A stretch of DNA of 27,631 bases from Glaciecola sp. UBA983 (GTDB taxonomy: Bacteria > Pseudomonadota > Gammaproteobacteria > Enterobacterales > Alteromonadaceae). The stretch is from NCBI GenBank assembly GCA_002292215.1, contig DBBN01000010.1, positions 1 to 27,631 on the forward strand, given 5' to 3'. Each line of letters opens with the position of its first letter. Position 1 is the first letter of the stretch. This document shows, piece by piece, positions 8,742 through 17,653 of the stretch. The notes under the pieces were generated by a model. It had not been told where the DNA came from. It did no database searches and saw only the letters and a program-made list of their open reading frames with translations. The translations under genes were made by a program, and so were the position numbers.

Positions 8742-9203
8742 TTATTTGTGCGTAGGGTGTTTATGTTTTTTATCAATTAAAATATCAGCTTGAGTGCGCA
8801 ATGACTTTTTAGCCCTAATATTGGCAAAAGCATCATTTGCTTTAGCCTTTGGTGCTGCGGGGGAAGACTTAGTTTTAAAAGACAAAATGCTTTTTAATAC
8901 TGAGTTGTCCTCACCTGCTTGGGCTTTTTCTAATGCTTTTTTGTTATTGACCCATTTATTGGCATAAAAACATAAATTAATGCCGGCAATATACACCGCA
9001 TACTTGATAATAAACGACCATCCCACCGACACAGGCACACTGCCATCACCTTGAGACAACTGATACTGCGCCCACTGTAAATAATCATCATGGATTAACC
9101 CCACAACAAATACACCCACAATGAGCACCACCACCGAGATGATCATGAATTTATAATTACGCCATAATGCCGCAGTCAGAATCAGATTGATGAGTTTGTT
9201 CAT
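8742..9203 (-). CDS. Hypothetical membrane protein with lysine-rich tail
   Basis: I do not recognise this 153-residue protein. It has two hydrophobic helices (about residues 19-37 and 63-82) separated by a short loop, followed by a highly charged, lysine- and alanine-rich tail ending in a KKHKHPTHK-type segment. The start is placed at the ATG at 9203, one base after the stop of the upstream gene, so translation is probably coupled. A TTG at 9221 would add six residues inside the upstream gene and is less convincing. It is the last gene of a three-gene minus-strand cluster. No enzyme motif is visible. Confidence 0.7.
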   Translation of the reverse strand: MNKLINLILTAALWRNYKFMIISVVVLIVGVFVVGLIHDDYLQWAQYQLSQGDGSVPVSVGWSFIIKYAVYIAGINLCFYANKWVNNKKALEKAQAGEDNSVLKSILSFKTKSSPAAPKAKANDAFANIRAKKSLRTQADILIDKKHKHPTHK

Positions 9204-9204
9204 A

Positions 9205-9432
9205 TTAACCAAACACTCCAATACCTAATACCGCTAAGACAGCCAGAATGCCTTTTTCTTTAATCGCAGAATAAATTTTACGTTCTTCTTCGGCGACAAT
9301 AATCTCAAGCTCATCTTCAGAGAAATCTTCTAATGCCCTTTCGCACAGCAAAATACGTACTTGTGCGTTTTCAATAGCCTTATCTCTAATGGCTTGATGG
9401 GTTTTTTCTTTAATGGTTACAAATGGATTCAC
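9205..9432 (-). CDS. Small hypothetical protein with hydrophobic C-terminus
   Basis: I do not recognise this 75-residue protein. Residues 1-55 are charged and probably helical, with an acidic stretch EDFSEDELEIIVAEEE. The last 15 residues (GILAVLAVLGIGVFG) are hydrophobic, which suggests a tail-anchored or membrane-contacting peptide. The GTG start is supported by an AGGA ribosome site seven bases upstream. It lies between two other unknown genes on the same strand, 29 bases after the first and 1 base before the third, so co-transcription is likely. Confidence 0.6.
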   Translation of the reverse strand: MNPFVTIKEKTHQAIRDKAIENAQVRILLCERALEDFSEDELEIIVAEEERKIYSAIKEKGILAVLAVLGIGVFG

Positions 9433-9461
9433 GGTTCATTCCTGTGTTGACTAACTCTAGT

Positions 9462-9713
9462 CTACACAAAAAAATCAAATCTCTCAGTATCTGAATCATC
9501 ATCATCCTTATGTTCAGGGTGATTATTTTGTTTCAAATTGTATGTTTTTTGATGTATCACCTCATTTATAGGGTGATACGTCTCTTCGGCAAGATCAGGC
9601 TCATCTTCGCCTGATTTACGCACAGAAGTGTGCCGCTCGACTTTATTACGCAAATCTCGTGTATACAACGAAGTAGAAGGACGTGGTAAAAATGGCAACA
9701 TAGCATCGCTCAT
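9462..9713 (-). CDS. Small hypothetical hydrophilic protein
   Basis: I do not recognise this 83-residue protein. It is hydrophilic, with a proline-containing N-terminus (MLPFLPRPSTSLYTRDLR) and an acidic, histidine-rich C-terminal third (HPEHKDDDDSDTERFDFFV), and probably has little fixed fold. A GGGAG ribosome site seven bases before the ATG at 9713 supports this start over the adjacent TTG. It is the first gene of a three-gene minus-strand cluster, divergent from the his leader. No known motif is seen. Confidence 0.6.
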   Translation of the reverse strand: MSDAMLPFLPRPSTSLYTRDLRNKVERHTSVRKSGEDEPDLAEETYHPINEVIHQKTYNLKQNNHPEHKDDDDSDTERFDFFV

Positions 9714-9853
9714 CAATTATCTCCCTCAATTAAATAAAGTTAGTTATAACTTGCAATTTTTTGTGTAAATTAAGTATAGATAAATGCTCTATCTACGACC
9801 CAAATATTATATCGGCAATTAATAATAACTCTTTATTTTAAGTACTTGCCCGT

Positions 9854-9881
9854 TGCATACCCCGGCATTTTTAGCTAGAAT
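9854..9881 (+). promoter_or_regulatory. Candidate sigma-70 promoter of the his operon
   Basis: TTGCAT (9854-9859) and TAGAAT (9876-9881) are 16 bases apart. Transcription would start near 9888, about 24 bases before the leader peptide. The 392-base region 9714-10105 otherwise holds the leader peptide and attenuator, plus an AT-rich part (9714-9840) in which I see no gene. Confidence 0.5.
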
Positions 9882-9911
9882 TCGCACATTAAATTATATC
9901 CAAAGAAATTA

Positions 9912-9956
9912 ATGAATTTTATCTACGCAAGCCATCACCATTACCATAGTGCATAA
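9912..9956 (+). CDS. hisL: his operon leader peptide
   Basis: A 14-codon reading frame, MNFIYASHHHYHSA, with four histidine codons in a five-codon block (HHHYH, 9933-9947). It ends just before the attenuator hairpins and lies 149 bases before hisG. By analogy with the enterobacterial his operon, ribosome stalling at these codons when charged tRNA-His is scarce would favour readthrough. The ribosome site is weak (AAAGAAATTA). The peptide is too short for routine gene callers, but its composition and position leave little doubt. Confidence 0.9.
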   Translation: MNFIYASHHHYHSA

Positions 9957-10047
9957 CCTTTCAGGTTCGTGCTGGAAGGGTGTGTTCCTTCCAGAGGCGT
10001 AGATTTTAAAGAATTGACCCCCGGAAGCCACCCTTTCGGGGGTTTTT
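9951..10047 (+). promoter_or_regulatory. his attenuator: leader hairpins, competing helix and rho-independent terminator
   Basis: Hairpin 1 pairs 9955-9959 with 9963-9967 and can extend with 9951-9953/9970-9972. Hairpin 2 pairs CTGGAAGG (9972-9979) with CCTTCCAG (9987-9994). The terminator pairs ACCCCCG (10017-10023) with CGGGGGT (10037-10043) and is followed by a T run to 10047. A competing helix of nine pairs, including one G-U, can form between GGAAGGGTG (9974-9982) and CACCCTTTC (10029-10037). It would disrupt both hairpin 2 and the terminator and is the likely antiterminator. The pairings are read directly; the switching order is inference from the known his mechanism. Confidence 0.85.
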
Positions 10048-10105
10048 CGTTTTAAAGGTTGTTAGTTTTATCTATTTTCATAGTTAACGCGAGAGGAAAC
10101 ATCGC

Positions 10106-11005
10106 ATGAGTGATACACGTAGGCTTCGAATTGCTATTCAAAAATCAGGTCGTTTATCTGACGACAGCATCGCACTATTAAAAGCGATTGGCGTAAAACT
10201 ACAGATCCGTGATCGTCTATTAATTGCTCACTCAACCAACGAACCGATTGATTTATTGCGCGTACGCGATGACGATATTCCCGGTCTTGTCATGGACGGT
10301 GTCGCTGATTTAGGTTTTATTGGCGAAAATGAACTAGAAGAAAAAATGCTTGAGCGTAAAGCGTCTGGCAAACCGAGTGATTTTGTTACATTACGTCGCC
10401 TTGATTATGGTGGTTGTCGCTTGTCACTTGCGATACCTAATGAAATGGAATATGCAGGTGTAACCTCTTTAGAAGGCAAAAAAGTCGCGACCACCTATCC
10501 GTATTTATTAGAGCGTTTTTTCAAAGAAAAAGGCGTCAACGCCCAAGCCGTGATGTTAACTGGTTCAGTAGAAGTCGCACCGCGTGCAGGCATTGCCGAT
10601 GCCATCTGTGATTTAGTGTCAACGGGTGCAACGCTTGAAGCGAATGGCTTACAAGAAGCCGATGTCATTTTTGAATCTAAAGCGGTCTTGATCCAAAAAT
10701 CAGCGCCATTAAGCGACGAAAAGCAAGCCATGATCAATCGTTTCTTACCGCGCATGGATGGCGTGATGCAAGCCAAAGAAAGTAAATACATCATGTTACA
10801 CGCGCCTAAAGCATACTTAGAACAAGTTAAAAGTTTATTACCTGGTGCAGAAAACCCAACGGTTTTACCGCTAGCACAAAATGATGAAACGGTTGCAATC
10901 CATGTTGTGAGCACAGAAACGTTATTCTGGACAACGATGGAAAAGCTAAAAGCGCTTGGATGTAGCAGTATCTTAGTGATGCCAATTGAAAAAATGATGG
11001 GTTAA
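10106..11005 (+). CDS. hisG: ATP phosphoribosyltransferase (long form)
   Basis: First and feedback-regulated enzyme of histidine synthesis, joining ATP and PRPP to give phosphoribosyl-ATP. The 299-residue length equals E. coli HisG, the long form with its own C-terminal regulatory domain that does not need HisZ; no hisZ is seen. The PRPP-binding segment [19 protein letters not shown] is near residues 153-171, and [13 protein letters not shown] is near 62-74. The C-terminal [20 protein letters not shown] belongs to the regulatory domain. A GAGAGG ribosome site precedes the ATG. First structural gene after the attenuator. Confidence 0.98.
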   Translation: MSDTRRLRIAIQKSGRLSDDSIALLKAIGVKLQIRDRLLIAHSTNEPIDLLRVRDDDIPGLVMDGVADLGFIGENELEEKMLERKASGKPSDFVTLRRLDYGGCRLSLAIPNEMEYAGVTSLEGKKVATTYPYLLERFFKEKGVNAQAVMLTGSVEVAPRAGIADAICDLVSTGATLEANGLQEADVIFESKAVLIQKSAPLSDEKQAMINRFLPRMDGVMQAKESKYIMLHAPKAYLEQVKSLLPGAENPTVLPLAQNDETVAIHVVSTETLFWTTMEKLKALGCSSILVMPIEKMMG

Positions 11006-11017
11006 GAGGCGCAACAC

Positions 11018-12343
11018 ATGCTCATACAATGGTCCACACTGAACGATGAACAACAAGTGCAAAGTTTGGCGCGCCCTGCGCAAACCAACAACCCACAGTT
11101 GTCAGAACAAGTTAGTGATATTATTGGTCGAATCGAGACTAACGGCGATAAGGCATTATTAGATTATACGTCTCGCTTTGATGGTATTAACTTAACGCAG
11201 GTCGCGTTGACAGAAGCAAACAAGGCCAGCTCACTAGCCTTGCTTGATCCTGCGGTTAAAGCCTCTATTGATGTGGCATATCGTAATATCAAAGCATTTC
11301 ATACGGCACAAATGCCCAATGATGTATTACTTGAAACTCAACCTGGTGTGGTCTGTGAACTCAAGCATGTAGCATTAGATGCCGTGGGTTTGTATATCCC
11401 AGGTGGCAGTGCCCCCTTGCCCTCTACCGTATTAATGTTAGGTACAACAGCACAAGTTGCGGGCTGTCCACGAAAAGTATTAGTCAGTCCTCCCAATGCA
11501 CAGCAATCACTTGCTCCAGAAATTTTATATGCTGCGAGCTTATGTGATATTGATGAGATTTACTTGTGTGGCGGCGCTCAAGCCATTGCTGCTTTAGCAC
11601 TTGGAACTGAGAGTATTGCCAAAGTCGATAAAATCTTTGGTCCTGGCAATAGCTATGTCACCGAAGCAAAGCAACAAGTAGTGATGCTGCCTGGCGGTCC
11701 TGCGATTGACATGCCAGCAGGTCCATCAGAGGTATTAGTGTTAGCAGATGCTGACGCAGATGCCGATTTTGTAGCGTCTGATTTACTATCCCAAGCCGAA
11801 CATGGCAAAGATTCTCAAGCCATTTTAGTTACCGAATCATTGGTCCTTGCCCAAGCCGTGCAAGCAGCCGTTGCAAAGCAATTAACGCAATTATCACGTA
11901 AAGAAATTGCTGAACATGCAATGCAATATGCACGTTATATTGTGTGTGATTCAATTGATGAAGCGATTGCGGTGAGTAATCAATATGCTCCGGAACATTT
12001 AATTGTCCAAGTCGCGGATACAGATGCTGCCTTAGCAAAGCTTAAATATGCAGGGTCTATTTTTGTCGGCGCGTATTCGCCTGAATCCGCAGGTGATTAT
12101 GCTAGTGGCACTAACCATGTGTTACCGACTTATGGTTATTCACGTAACTATTCCAGCTTAGGCTTAATGGATTTTATGCGTCGTTATACAGTGCAAACTT
12201 TATCCGCCCAAGGTTTACAGGATTTAGGACCGGATATTATTCGTATCGCAGATGCAGAAGGTTTAGATGCGCATGCTAATGCTGTAGCGATCCGCCTCGC
12301 AAAACTGGCCGAAAATAACAAGCTTGCTGGAACACCGACATGA
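11018..12343 (+). CDS. hisD: Histidinol dehydrogenase
   Basis: Catalyses the last two steps of histidine synthesis, histidinol to histidine, with two NAD+ and a bound zinc. The 441-residue protein has the expected ligands at the same numbers as the enterobacterial enzyme: Gln259, His262, Asp360 and His419 for zinc, and Glu326-His327 (YAPEHLIV) as catalytic base. The NAD-binding region includes GLYIPGGSAPLPSTVLM. It follows hisG after 12 bases with an AGAGG ribosome site, and its stop overlaps the hisC start. Confidence 0.98.
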   Translation: MLIQWSTLNDEQQVQSLARPAQTNNPQLSEQVSDIIGRIETNGDKALLDYTSRFDGINLTQVALTEANKASSLALLDPAVKASIDVAYRNIKAFHTAQMPNDVLLETQPGVVCELKHVALDAVGLYIPGGSAPLPSTVLMLGTTAQVAGCPRKVLVSPPNAQQSLAPEILYAASLCDIDEIYLCGGAQAIAALALGTESIAKVDKIFGPGNSYVTEAKQQVVMLPGGPAIDMPAGPSEVLVLADADADADFVASDLLSQAEHGKDSQAILVTESLVLAQAVQAAVAKQLTQLSRKEIAEHAMQYARYIVCDSIDEAIAVSNQYAPEHLIVQVADTDAALAKLKYAGSIFVGAYSPESAGDYASGTNHVLPTYGYSRNYSSLGLMDFMRRYTVQTLSAQGLQDLGPDIIRIADAEGLDAHANAVAIRLAKLAENNKLAGTPT

Positions 12344-13467
12344 GCATAACCACATTTATCGCCAACAACATTGCTAAGCACGTTAAAGATTTAGTACCGT
12401 ATGCGTCTGCTCGTCGATTATTTGCAGCCTCAGCACAAAGCAACGATAGCCAAGTTCCTATATGGTTAAATGCGAATGAAGCGCCGACTAGTACTCAATA
12501 CGAGTTGGATACCTCATTATATAATCGTTATCCAGATTGTCAGCCGGAGAAAGTAATCAGTGCTTATGCGCAATATGCAGGCGTTAGCAAAGACCAAGTA
12601 TTAGTGTCACGCGGCGCAGATGAAGGGATCGAGTTACTGATCCGAGCATTTTGTAACCCTGTTACCGATCATGTGTTAATTTGCCCGCCGACTTACGGTA
12701 TGTATGCCATCAGTGCCCGCACCTGTAATGTTGGCGTCAAAACCGTGCCTTTGATTAATAATGACTTAGGCGACTTCCAACTCGATGTTGCTAACATTAT
12801 TGCTGCCAGTGCCAATGTGAAATTAGTGTTTATCTGCGCGCCCAATAATCCAACAGGCACGCTGCCATCACGTTTGGATATTGAAACGATTATTCAACAT
12901 TATGCGCAGACGGCATTAGTGGTCATTGATGAAGCCTACATCGAATTTACTGATGAGCCGCATTTATCTTTATTAGCCCAATATCCCAATGTCGTCGTAT
13001 TACGCACGTTATCCAAAGCCTTTGCATTGGCGGGCTTGCGTTGTGGTTTTACGTTAGCACAACCGGATATCATCCATGAACTGCTTAAAGTCATTGCACC
13101 CTACCCACTTTCAGCCCCCGTTGCAGATATTGCTGCACAAGCTTTATCAGCACAAGGGTTAAGACGGATGCGTGAGCAAGTCACCACTATTTTACACGAA
13201 CAAGTCGCACTGGTTGATGTACTTGCGAGTATCGGAGATATTGAATTAGTCGGTGCACAAACCGGTAATTTCATCTTGTTCCGTACTATGCACAAAGATG
13301 CACTCATGCAATTTTTGGTACATCACAAGGTCTTTATCCGGGACCAATCCAAACAACAACAATTGGAAAACTGTTTACGCATTAGTACTGGTAGTGCCGC
13401 TGAAAATGCGCGTTTATTAGAACTCATTACCCAGTTTTATCAAATTCAGGAAGTAACCTCATTATGA
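12340..13467 (+). CDS. hisC: Histidinol-phosphate aminotransferase
   Basis: PLP-dependent class I/II aminotransferase converting imidazole acetol phosphate to histidinol phosphate. Visible residues are the APNNPTG segment (168-174), the DEAY motif (Asp197) and the PLP lysine, Lys226, in [17 protein letters not shown]. The C-terminal [12 protein letters not shown] contains the substrate-phosphate arginine. At 375 residues it is about 20 longer than E. coli HisC because of an N-terminal extension. Starts in ATGA overlap with hisD and ends in ATGA overlap with hisB, so the genes are translationally coupled. Confidence 0.97.
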   Translation: MSITTFIANNIAKHVKDLVPYASARRLFAASAQSNDSQVPIWLNANEAPTSTQYELDTSLYNRYPDCQPEKVISAYAQYAGVSKDQVLVSRGADEGIELLIRAFCNPVTDHVLICPPTYGMYAISARTCNVGVKTVPLINNDLGDFQLDVANIIAASANVKLVFICAPNNPTGTLPSRLDIETIIQHYAQTALVVIDEAYIEFTDEPHLSLLAQYPNVVVLRTLSKAFALAGLRCGFTLAQPDIIHELLKVIAPYPLSAPVADIAAQALSAQGLRRMREQVTTILHEQVALVDVLASIGDIELVGAQTGNFILFRTMHKDALMQFLVHHKVFIRDQSKQQQLENCLRISTGSAAENARLLELITQFYQIQEVTSL

Positions 13468-14546
13468 GCAATTCAAGCTTAGCACAACCGATTTTATTTA
13501 TTGACCGTGATGGAACATTGGTTGAAGAGCCACCCGTAGATAAACAACTCGACACATTAGCTAAACTCGTCTTTGAGCCGAATGTCATCCCTGTTTTATT
13601 ACGTTTACAAGCTGCTGGGTTTCGTTTGGTGATGGTCTCTAATCAGGATGGTTTGGGAACGGATAGTTTCCCGCAAGCAGATTTTGATTTACCTCATAAT
13701 GCGATGATGAATATTTTTGCCACGCAAGGGGTCACGTTTGATGATGTGTTGATTTGTCCACATTTCCCTGAAGACAATTGCACCTGTCGCAAACCTCACC
13801 TAGGCTTGGTCAAAGACTACCTACAACAAGGTCGCATTGATTTTACGCGTTCGTATGTCATTGGTGATCGCATTACCGATGTACAGTTAGCAGAAAATAT
13901 GGGAATTAAGAGTTTTCAATATAACCCTCAGACCCTTAACTGGAATGATATTGAACGTGCATTGTTATTCAATGATCGCATCGCCACTGTTGAGCGCAAT
14001 ACGTCTGAAACCAAAATTTTAGTAGAAGTAAACCTCGACCAACAACGTCCTTCTGAGATCAGTACTGGGATTGGCTTTTTTGACCATATGCTCGATCAGA
14101 TAGCAACACATGGTGGCATTTATCTCAAAGTCCAAGTGCAAGGTGACTTGCACATTGATGACCATCATACCGTTGAAGATACCGCATTGGCATTAGGTGC
14201 ATGTTTAAAACAAGCGATCGGCAATAAACGCGGCATTGGTCGTTATGGCTTTGCTTTACCGATGGATGAGTGCCGTGCAGAGTGTCTAATGGACATTTCT
14301 AATCGCCCAATATTAAAATTTGATGCAAACTTTACTGAAGCAAAAGTCGGCGAACTGGCAACGCAAATGGTAGAACACTTTTTCTTTTCTTTGGCGCAAA
14401 GTTTAGGACTGTCATTACACCTGTCGGTGTCAGATGGTAATGCACATCACCAAGTAGAAGGCATATTCAAAGCCTTTTCACGTGCATTTAGAATGGCTAT
14501 CAAGAAAGACGGTGATGCCTTACCTAGTTCAAAAGGAGCCTTGTAA
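13464..14546 (+). CDS. hisB: Bifunctional histidinol-phosphatase / imidazoleglycerol-phosphate dehydratase
   Basis: Fusion of two histidine-pathway enzymes, as in E. coli (355 residues; 360 here). Residues 1-165 are a HAD-type phosphatase with DRDGT (Asp14, Asp16), GDRITD near 134-139, and zinc ligands Cys98, His100, Cys106 and Cys108. From about residue 172 the dehydratase domain carries [17 protein letters not shown], the DDHHTVED metal motif and a second HHQVEG metal motif near the C-terminus. The fused form is characteristic of enterobacteria and many related gammaproteobacteria. Overlaps hisC by 4 bases and hisH by 1 base. Confidence 0.98.
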   Translation: MSNSSLAQPILFIDRDGTLVEEPPVDKQLDTLAKLVFEPNVIPVLLRLQAAGFRLVMVSNQDGLGTDSFPQADFDLPHNAMMNIFATQGVTFDDVLICPHFPEDNCTCRKPHLGLVKDYLQQGRIDFTRSYVIGDRITDVQLAENMGIKSFQYNPQTLNWNDIERALLFNDRIATVERNTSETKILVEVNLDQQRPSEISTGIGFFDHMLDQIATHGGIYLKVQVQGDLHIDDHHTVEDTALALGACLKQAIGNKRGIGRYGFALPMDECRAECLMDISNRPILKFDANFTEAKVGELATQMVEHFFFSLAQSLGLSLHLSVSDGNAHHQVEGIFKAFSRAFRMAIKKDGDALPSSKGAL

Positions 14547-15190
14547 TGACAGCAGGTTCTTCGGCGGCCATAAAACGACAAAACATTGTCATTATTGATA
14601 CGGGTTGCGCCAATATTTCTTCGGTTAAATTTGCATTAGAACGCTTACATGTAGCCGTCACCGTATCGGATGATCCTGCGGTGATTAAGGCCTCTGACAA
14701 AGCCTTTTTGCCCGGTGTCGGTTCGGCGCAAAACGCGATCGCTTCTATCGCTAACAAAGGCTTGATTGAGACAATTCAAGGCTTAACTCAGCCAGTATTA
14801 GGGGTATGCTTAGGTATGCAACTAATGACGACAATGTCCCAAGAAAGTGGACTACATAGCACCGATAACGTGCTGTGTTTAGATCTCATCCCTGGTAAAG
14901 TAGAGCGTATGCAAGTGGGCGACTTACGTTTGCCACACATGGGTTGGAATACCGTTAATCCCGTTAACCCGGCTAACAACCCATTGTTTAAAGGGATTGG
15001 TAATGGTACGTATTTTTACTTTGTGCATGGTTACGCTGTGCCAGTATATGAGCACACGTTAGCAGCCTGCGAATATGGTACGGCGTTTAGTGCGGCAATT
15101 CATAAAGATAATTTCTATGGCGTGCAGTTCCACCCAGAACGCAGCGGTGATGCTGGAGCACATTTATTAGAGAACTTTGTTAATCTTTGA
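14546..15190 (+). CDS. hisH: Imidazole glycerol phosphate synthase, glutaminase subunit
   Basis: Class I glutamine amidotransferase that supplies ammonia to HisF. The triad is visible as Cys88 (GVCLGMQLM), His196 and Glu198 (QFHPERSG). The protein is 214 residues, slightly longer than E. coli HisH (196) because about 12 residues precede the first strand. The ATG overlaps the hisB stop by one base. The usual next gene would be hisA; here the stop is only 2 bases from the stop of an opposite-strand methyltransferase gene, so this transcript would run into that gene antisense. Confidence 0.97.
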   Translation: MTAGSSAAIKRQNIVIIDTGCANISSVKFALERLHVAVTVSDDPAVIKASDKAFLPGVGSAQNAIASIANKGLIETIQGLTQPVLGVCLGMQLMTTMSQESGLHSTDNVLCLDLIPGKVERMQVGDLRLPHMGWNTVNPVNPANNPLFKGIGNGTYFYFVHGYAVPVYEHTLAACEYGTAFSAAIHKDNFYGVQFHPERSGDAGAHLLENFVNL

Positions 15191-15192
15191 GC

Positions 15193-15906
15193 CTATTTGC
15201 CCATACTCAACAAAATATTCGAATGAATGGGATCTGCCAATAAACACTCACAATTTGCAAAGCCGACATCAAACGCCATGCTTTCAAGTTTAGTGCGCGT
15301 GCTAGGAAAATCACTACTGCGAACATGCGTATTCAATAACGCAGTTTCATGCTCGTCTAATGCGTGCCAATGGGTCAAAGTCGGCGCTAGATATCGGTCA
15401 AGGTATGTTTCGCGAGTTTCATTTTCTTGCTGATAAACATCAATCAAATAAAACCGACCATGGGGTTTTAGCAATTGCTTGATATTGGCAAACAACTTGG
15501 CTTTGGTTTCATCTTGCACATGATGCAACGCAAACCCTGAAAAAATAACATCAAACTGCCCTATTTGCTCCTGAGTTAATTGCTCAATTGCTGCGACAAA
15601 GTCATCATTCATCAACGTCACAGCACAATTTAATGACCCCACATTCTTAGGCACTAACTCCAAGGCTTCTTTTGATAAGTCGATACCAGTGTAAGATTGT
15701 AGGGCTGATGTTTGCAAAAAAGCCGCTAAGGTTTGTGCATCACCACAACCTATATCAAGTAAATCAAGTGACTGGTCAGGAAAATGTGTCACTAAAGAAC
15801 CCTCAAGCAGTCCAAAAACAGCTTGATGCCCCATGTAATCATGTTGGAGTATTTTTTGATAAATAGTCCAATGCTGATTGAAGATATGGTTATAGTCAGT
15901 GGTCAT
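15193..15906 (-). CDS. Class I SAM-dependent methyltransferase of unknown substrate
   Basis: 237-residue soluble methyltransferase. SAM motif I is LLDIGCGDAQTLAAF (about residues 49-63), the acidic residue of motif II is Asp76 in YTGIDLSKEAL, and the post-II region is FDVIFSGFALHHVQ near 139-152. This is a methyltransferase-domain type-25/type-11 pattern. The substrate cannot be inferred. The gene lies on the opposite strand inside the his cluster, between hisH and hisA, with 2 bases to hisH and a 145-base divergent region to hisA. Its codon use looks like its neighbours. No histidine-pathway role is known or implied. Confidence 0.88.
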   Translation of the reverse strand: MTTDYNHIFNQHWTIYQKILQHDYMGHQAVFGLLEGSLVTHFPDQSLDLLDIGCGDAQTLAAFLQTSALQSYTGIDLSKEALELVPKNVGSLNCAVTLMNDDFVAAIEQLTQEQIGQFDVIFSGFALHHVQDETKAKLFANIKQLLKPHGRFYLIDVYQQENETRETYLDRYLAPTLTHWHALDEHETALLNTHVRSSDFPSTRTKLESMAFDVGFANCECLLADPIHSNILLSMGK

Positions 15907-16008
15907 TCTATGCGACTCATAATAGTAAACATTGGCTAAATCATACGATAAGATGTTTAAGCAAGCAATCAGCGCGTACGGGAGGATGATCTCGATAACA
16001 CTTTGACG

Positions 16009-16014
16009 TATAAT
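16009..16014 (+). promoter_or_regulatory. Candidate -10 element of a separate hisA promoter
   Basis: A perfect TATAAT lies 38 bases before the hisA ATG, in the region divergent from the methyltransferase gene. I find no convincing -35 hexamer at 16-18 bases, so the support is modest. A separate promoter is expected because the opposite-strand gene separates hisA from the hisLGDCBH transcript. Confidence 0.35.
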
Positions 16015-16051
16015 CCTAACCCTAATCCATTTTCAATTATTAATACTAATC

Positions 16052-16783
16052 ATGATTATACCTGCTATTGACCTTATTGATGGCTCAGTCGTTCGTCTTT
16101 ATCAAGGCGACTATGACCAAAAAACCCAATACCAATTAGACCCCGTTCAAGTCGTGCATGACTATGCTGATGCTGGCGCTCAGTGGTTACATATTGTCGA
16201 TTTAACCGGTGCCAAAGATGTGCAAAAACGTCAACTGACCTTAATAAAAGCAATGGTTGATACCGGTCGTATGTCTTTTCAAGCTGGTGGTGGTATTCGT
16301 ACTGAAGATGACGTCAAAGGGCTATTAGATATCGGTGTTAAACGTGTCGTTATTGGTTCATTAGCCGTAAAAGAGCCTGAATTGGTTAAATCATGGATCG
16401 TAAAATACGGTCCAGAAGCGATTGTTTTGGCGCTAGATGTCAACATCAACAGTGAAGGCAAAAAGTGTATCGCCACTCACGGTTGGCAAGAAGACTCGGG
16501 TGTAGAAATCGAAGGGCTGCTTGAAAATATGTTATCCGTTGGTGCAAAGCATGTTTTGTGCACCGATATTAGCCGTGATGGTACGCTTCAAGGGGCTAAT
16601 GCTGAGCTATATGCTGAAATGAAAGCGGCATTCCCTAGTGTGGTATGGCAGGCATCCGGCGGTATCGGTTCTTTGGATGATATTGAACGACTAAAACCAA
16701 CCCATGTCGATGGTGTTATTTTAGGTCGCGCCTTATTAGAGGGTAAATTTACGCTAGCAGAAGCATTGGCGGTTTGGCAGTAA
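16052..16783 (+). CDS. hisA: ProFAR isomerase (phosphoribosylformimino-AICAR-P isomerase)
   Basis: TIM-barrel isomerase that opens the ribose ring of ProFAR to PRFAR. The 243-residue length is typical (E. coli 245). The N-terminal [11 protein letters not shown] holds catalytic Asp7, and VLALDVN holds Asp129, both at family positions. Phosphate-binding segments [12 protein letters not shown] and [11 protein letters not shown] mark the two half-barrels. The ATG lacks a clear ribosome site. It is separated from hisH by the methyltransferase gene and from hisF by 93 bases, whereas in E. coli these genes abut or overlap. Confidence 0.97.
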   Translation: MIIPAIDLIDGSVVRLYQGDYDQKTQYQLDPVQVVHDYADAGAQWLHIVDLTGAKDVQKRQLTLIKAMVDTGRMSFQAGGGIRTEDDVKGLLDIGVKRVVIGSLAVKEPELVKSWIVKYGPEAIVLALDVNINSEGKKCIATHGWQEDSGVEIEGLLENMLSVGAKHVLCTDISRDGTLQGANAELYAEMKAAFPSVVWQASGGIGSLDDIERLKPTHVDGVILGRALLEGKFTLAEALAVWQ

Positions 16784-16793
16784 ATATTTAATC

Positions 16794-16847
16794 TTGACAC
16801 ACTTTTGTTGCGAACGACTATGTTTAGGATCGTGCTTAGGATATAAT
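16794..16847 (+). promoter_or_regulatory. Candidate promoter(s) ahead of hisF
   Basis: The 93-base hisA-hisF gap contains a perfect -35 TTGACA (16794-16799). A TATGTT lies 19 bases downstream (16819-16824), a longer spacer than ideal. A separate perfect TATAAT sits at 16842-16847, 30 bases before the hisF ATG, without a matching -35. One or both may drive hisFI. Confidence 0.35.
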
Positions 16848-16876
16848 TTGTTTAATTAAGTTTGATAAGAGAAATT

Positions 16877-17653
16877 ATGTTAGCACGACGCATTATTCCC
16901 TGTTTAGATGTCCGTGATGGTAAAGTCGTCAAAGGTGTCAAATTCCGTAACCATGAAATCATTGGTGACATTGTGCCACTCGCTAAGCAATATGCTGAAG
17001 CAGGTGCTGATGAGCTGGTATTTTATGATATCACGGCCTCTAGTGATGCGCGTGTCGTTGATAAAAGCTGGGTAGAACGTATCGCCCAAGTCATTGATAT
17101 TCCATTCTGTGTTGCAGGTGGGATAAAATCTGTCGAAGACGCTGGCAAAATATTAGCGATGGGCGCAGATAAAATATCCATCAACTCCCCTGCTCTTGCT
17201 AACCCTGAACTGATTACGCAACTGCATGATGCGTATGGCCAACAATGTATCGTTATTGGTATTGATAGTCATTTTAATGAAGCCACCGGCAAGTATGAAG
17301 TCTACCAGTTTACCGGTGATGAAACTCGCACCCAACAAACGCATTGGGAAACAGCCGATTGGGTAACAGAAGTGCAAAAACGTGGCGCGGGTGAAATTGT
17401 CTTAAACTGTATGAATCAAGATGGCGTGCGTCAAGGATATGATCTCACGCAACTTAAAGCGATTCGCAAAATTTGCCATGTTCCTCTCATTGCCTCAGGC
17501 GGTGCGGGTAAAATACACCATTTTGCTGATGTATTTAAAGAAGCCGACGTTGATGGCGCATTAGCCGCATCAGTATTTCACAAAGCGATTATTAATATTG
17601 CAGAGCTGAAGACGTATTTGCATAACGAAACTATTTGTATGAGAACTGTATGA
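16877..17653 (+). CDS. hisF: Imidazole glycerol phosphate synthase, cyclase subunit
   Basis: TIM-barrel cyclase that uses ammonia from HisH to make imidazole glycerol phosphate and AICAR. I choose the ATG at 16877 over the in-frame TTG at 16862 because it gives [12 protein letters not shown] and 258 residues, the standard HisF start and length. Catalytic Asp11 and Asp130 (VIGID) are present, as are the phosphate-binding [11 protein letters not shown] and IASGGAGK segments. The stop overlaps the hisI start as ATGA. Confidence 0.97.
   Translation: MLARRIIPCLDVRDGKVVKGVKFRNHEIIGDIVPLAKQYAEAGADELVFYDITASSDARVVDKSWVERIAQVIDIPFCVAGGIKSVEDAGKILAMGADKISINSPALANPELITQLHDAYGQQCIVIGIDSHFNEATGKYEVYQFTGDETRTQQTHWETADWVTEVQKRGAGEIVLNCMNQDGVRQGYDLTQLKAIRKICHVPLIASGGAGKIHHFADVFKEADVDGALAASVFHKAIINIAELKTYLHNETICMRTV

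Noticed and set aside
9204..9221. TTG at 9221 as start of the two-helix membrane protein
   Set aside because: It would overlap the upstream gene by 17 bases, while the ATG at 9203 sits one base after that gene's stop, the usual coupled arrangement.
10495..10914. 139-residue open frame on the minus strand
   Set aside because: It is antisense to the conserved core of hisG; Ser/Cys-rich composition is typical of a reverse-frame artefact.
16862..16876. TTG at 16862 as hisF start
   Set aside because: The ATG at 16877 gives the conserved HisF N-terminus and the exact family length of 258.
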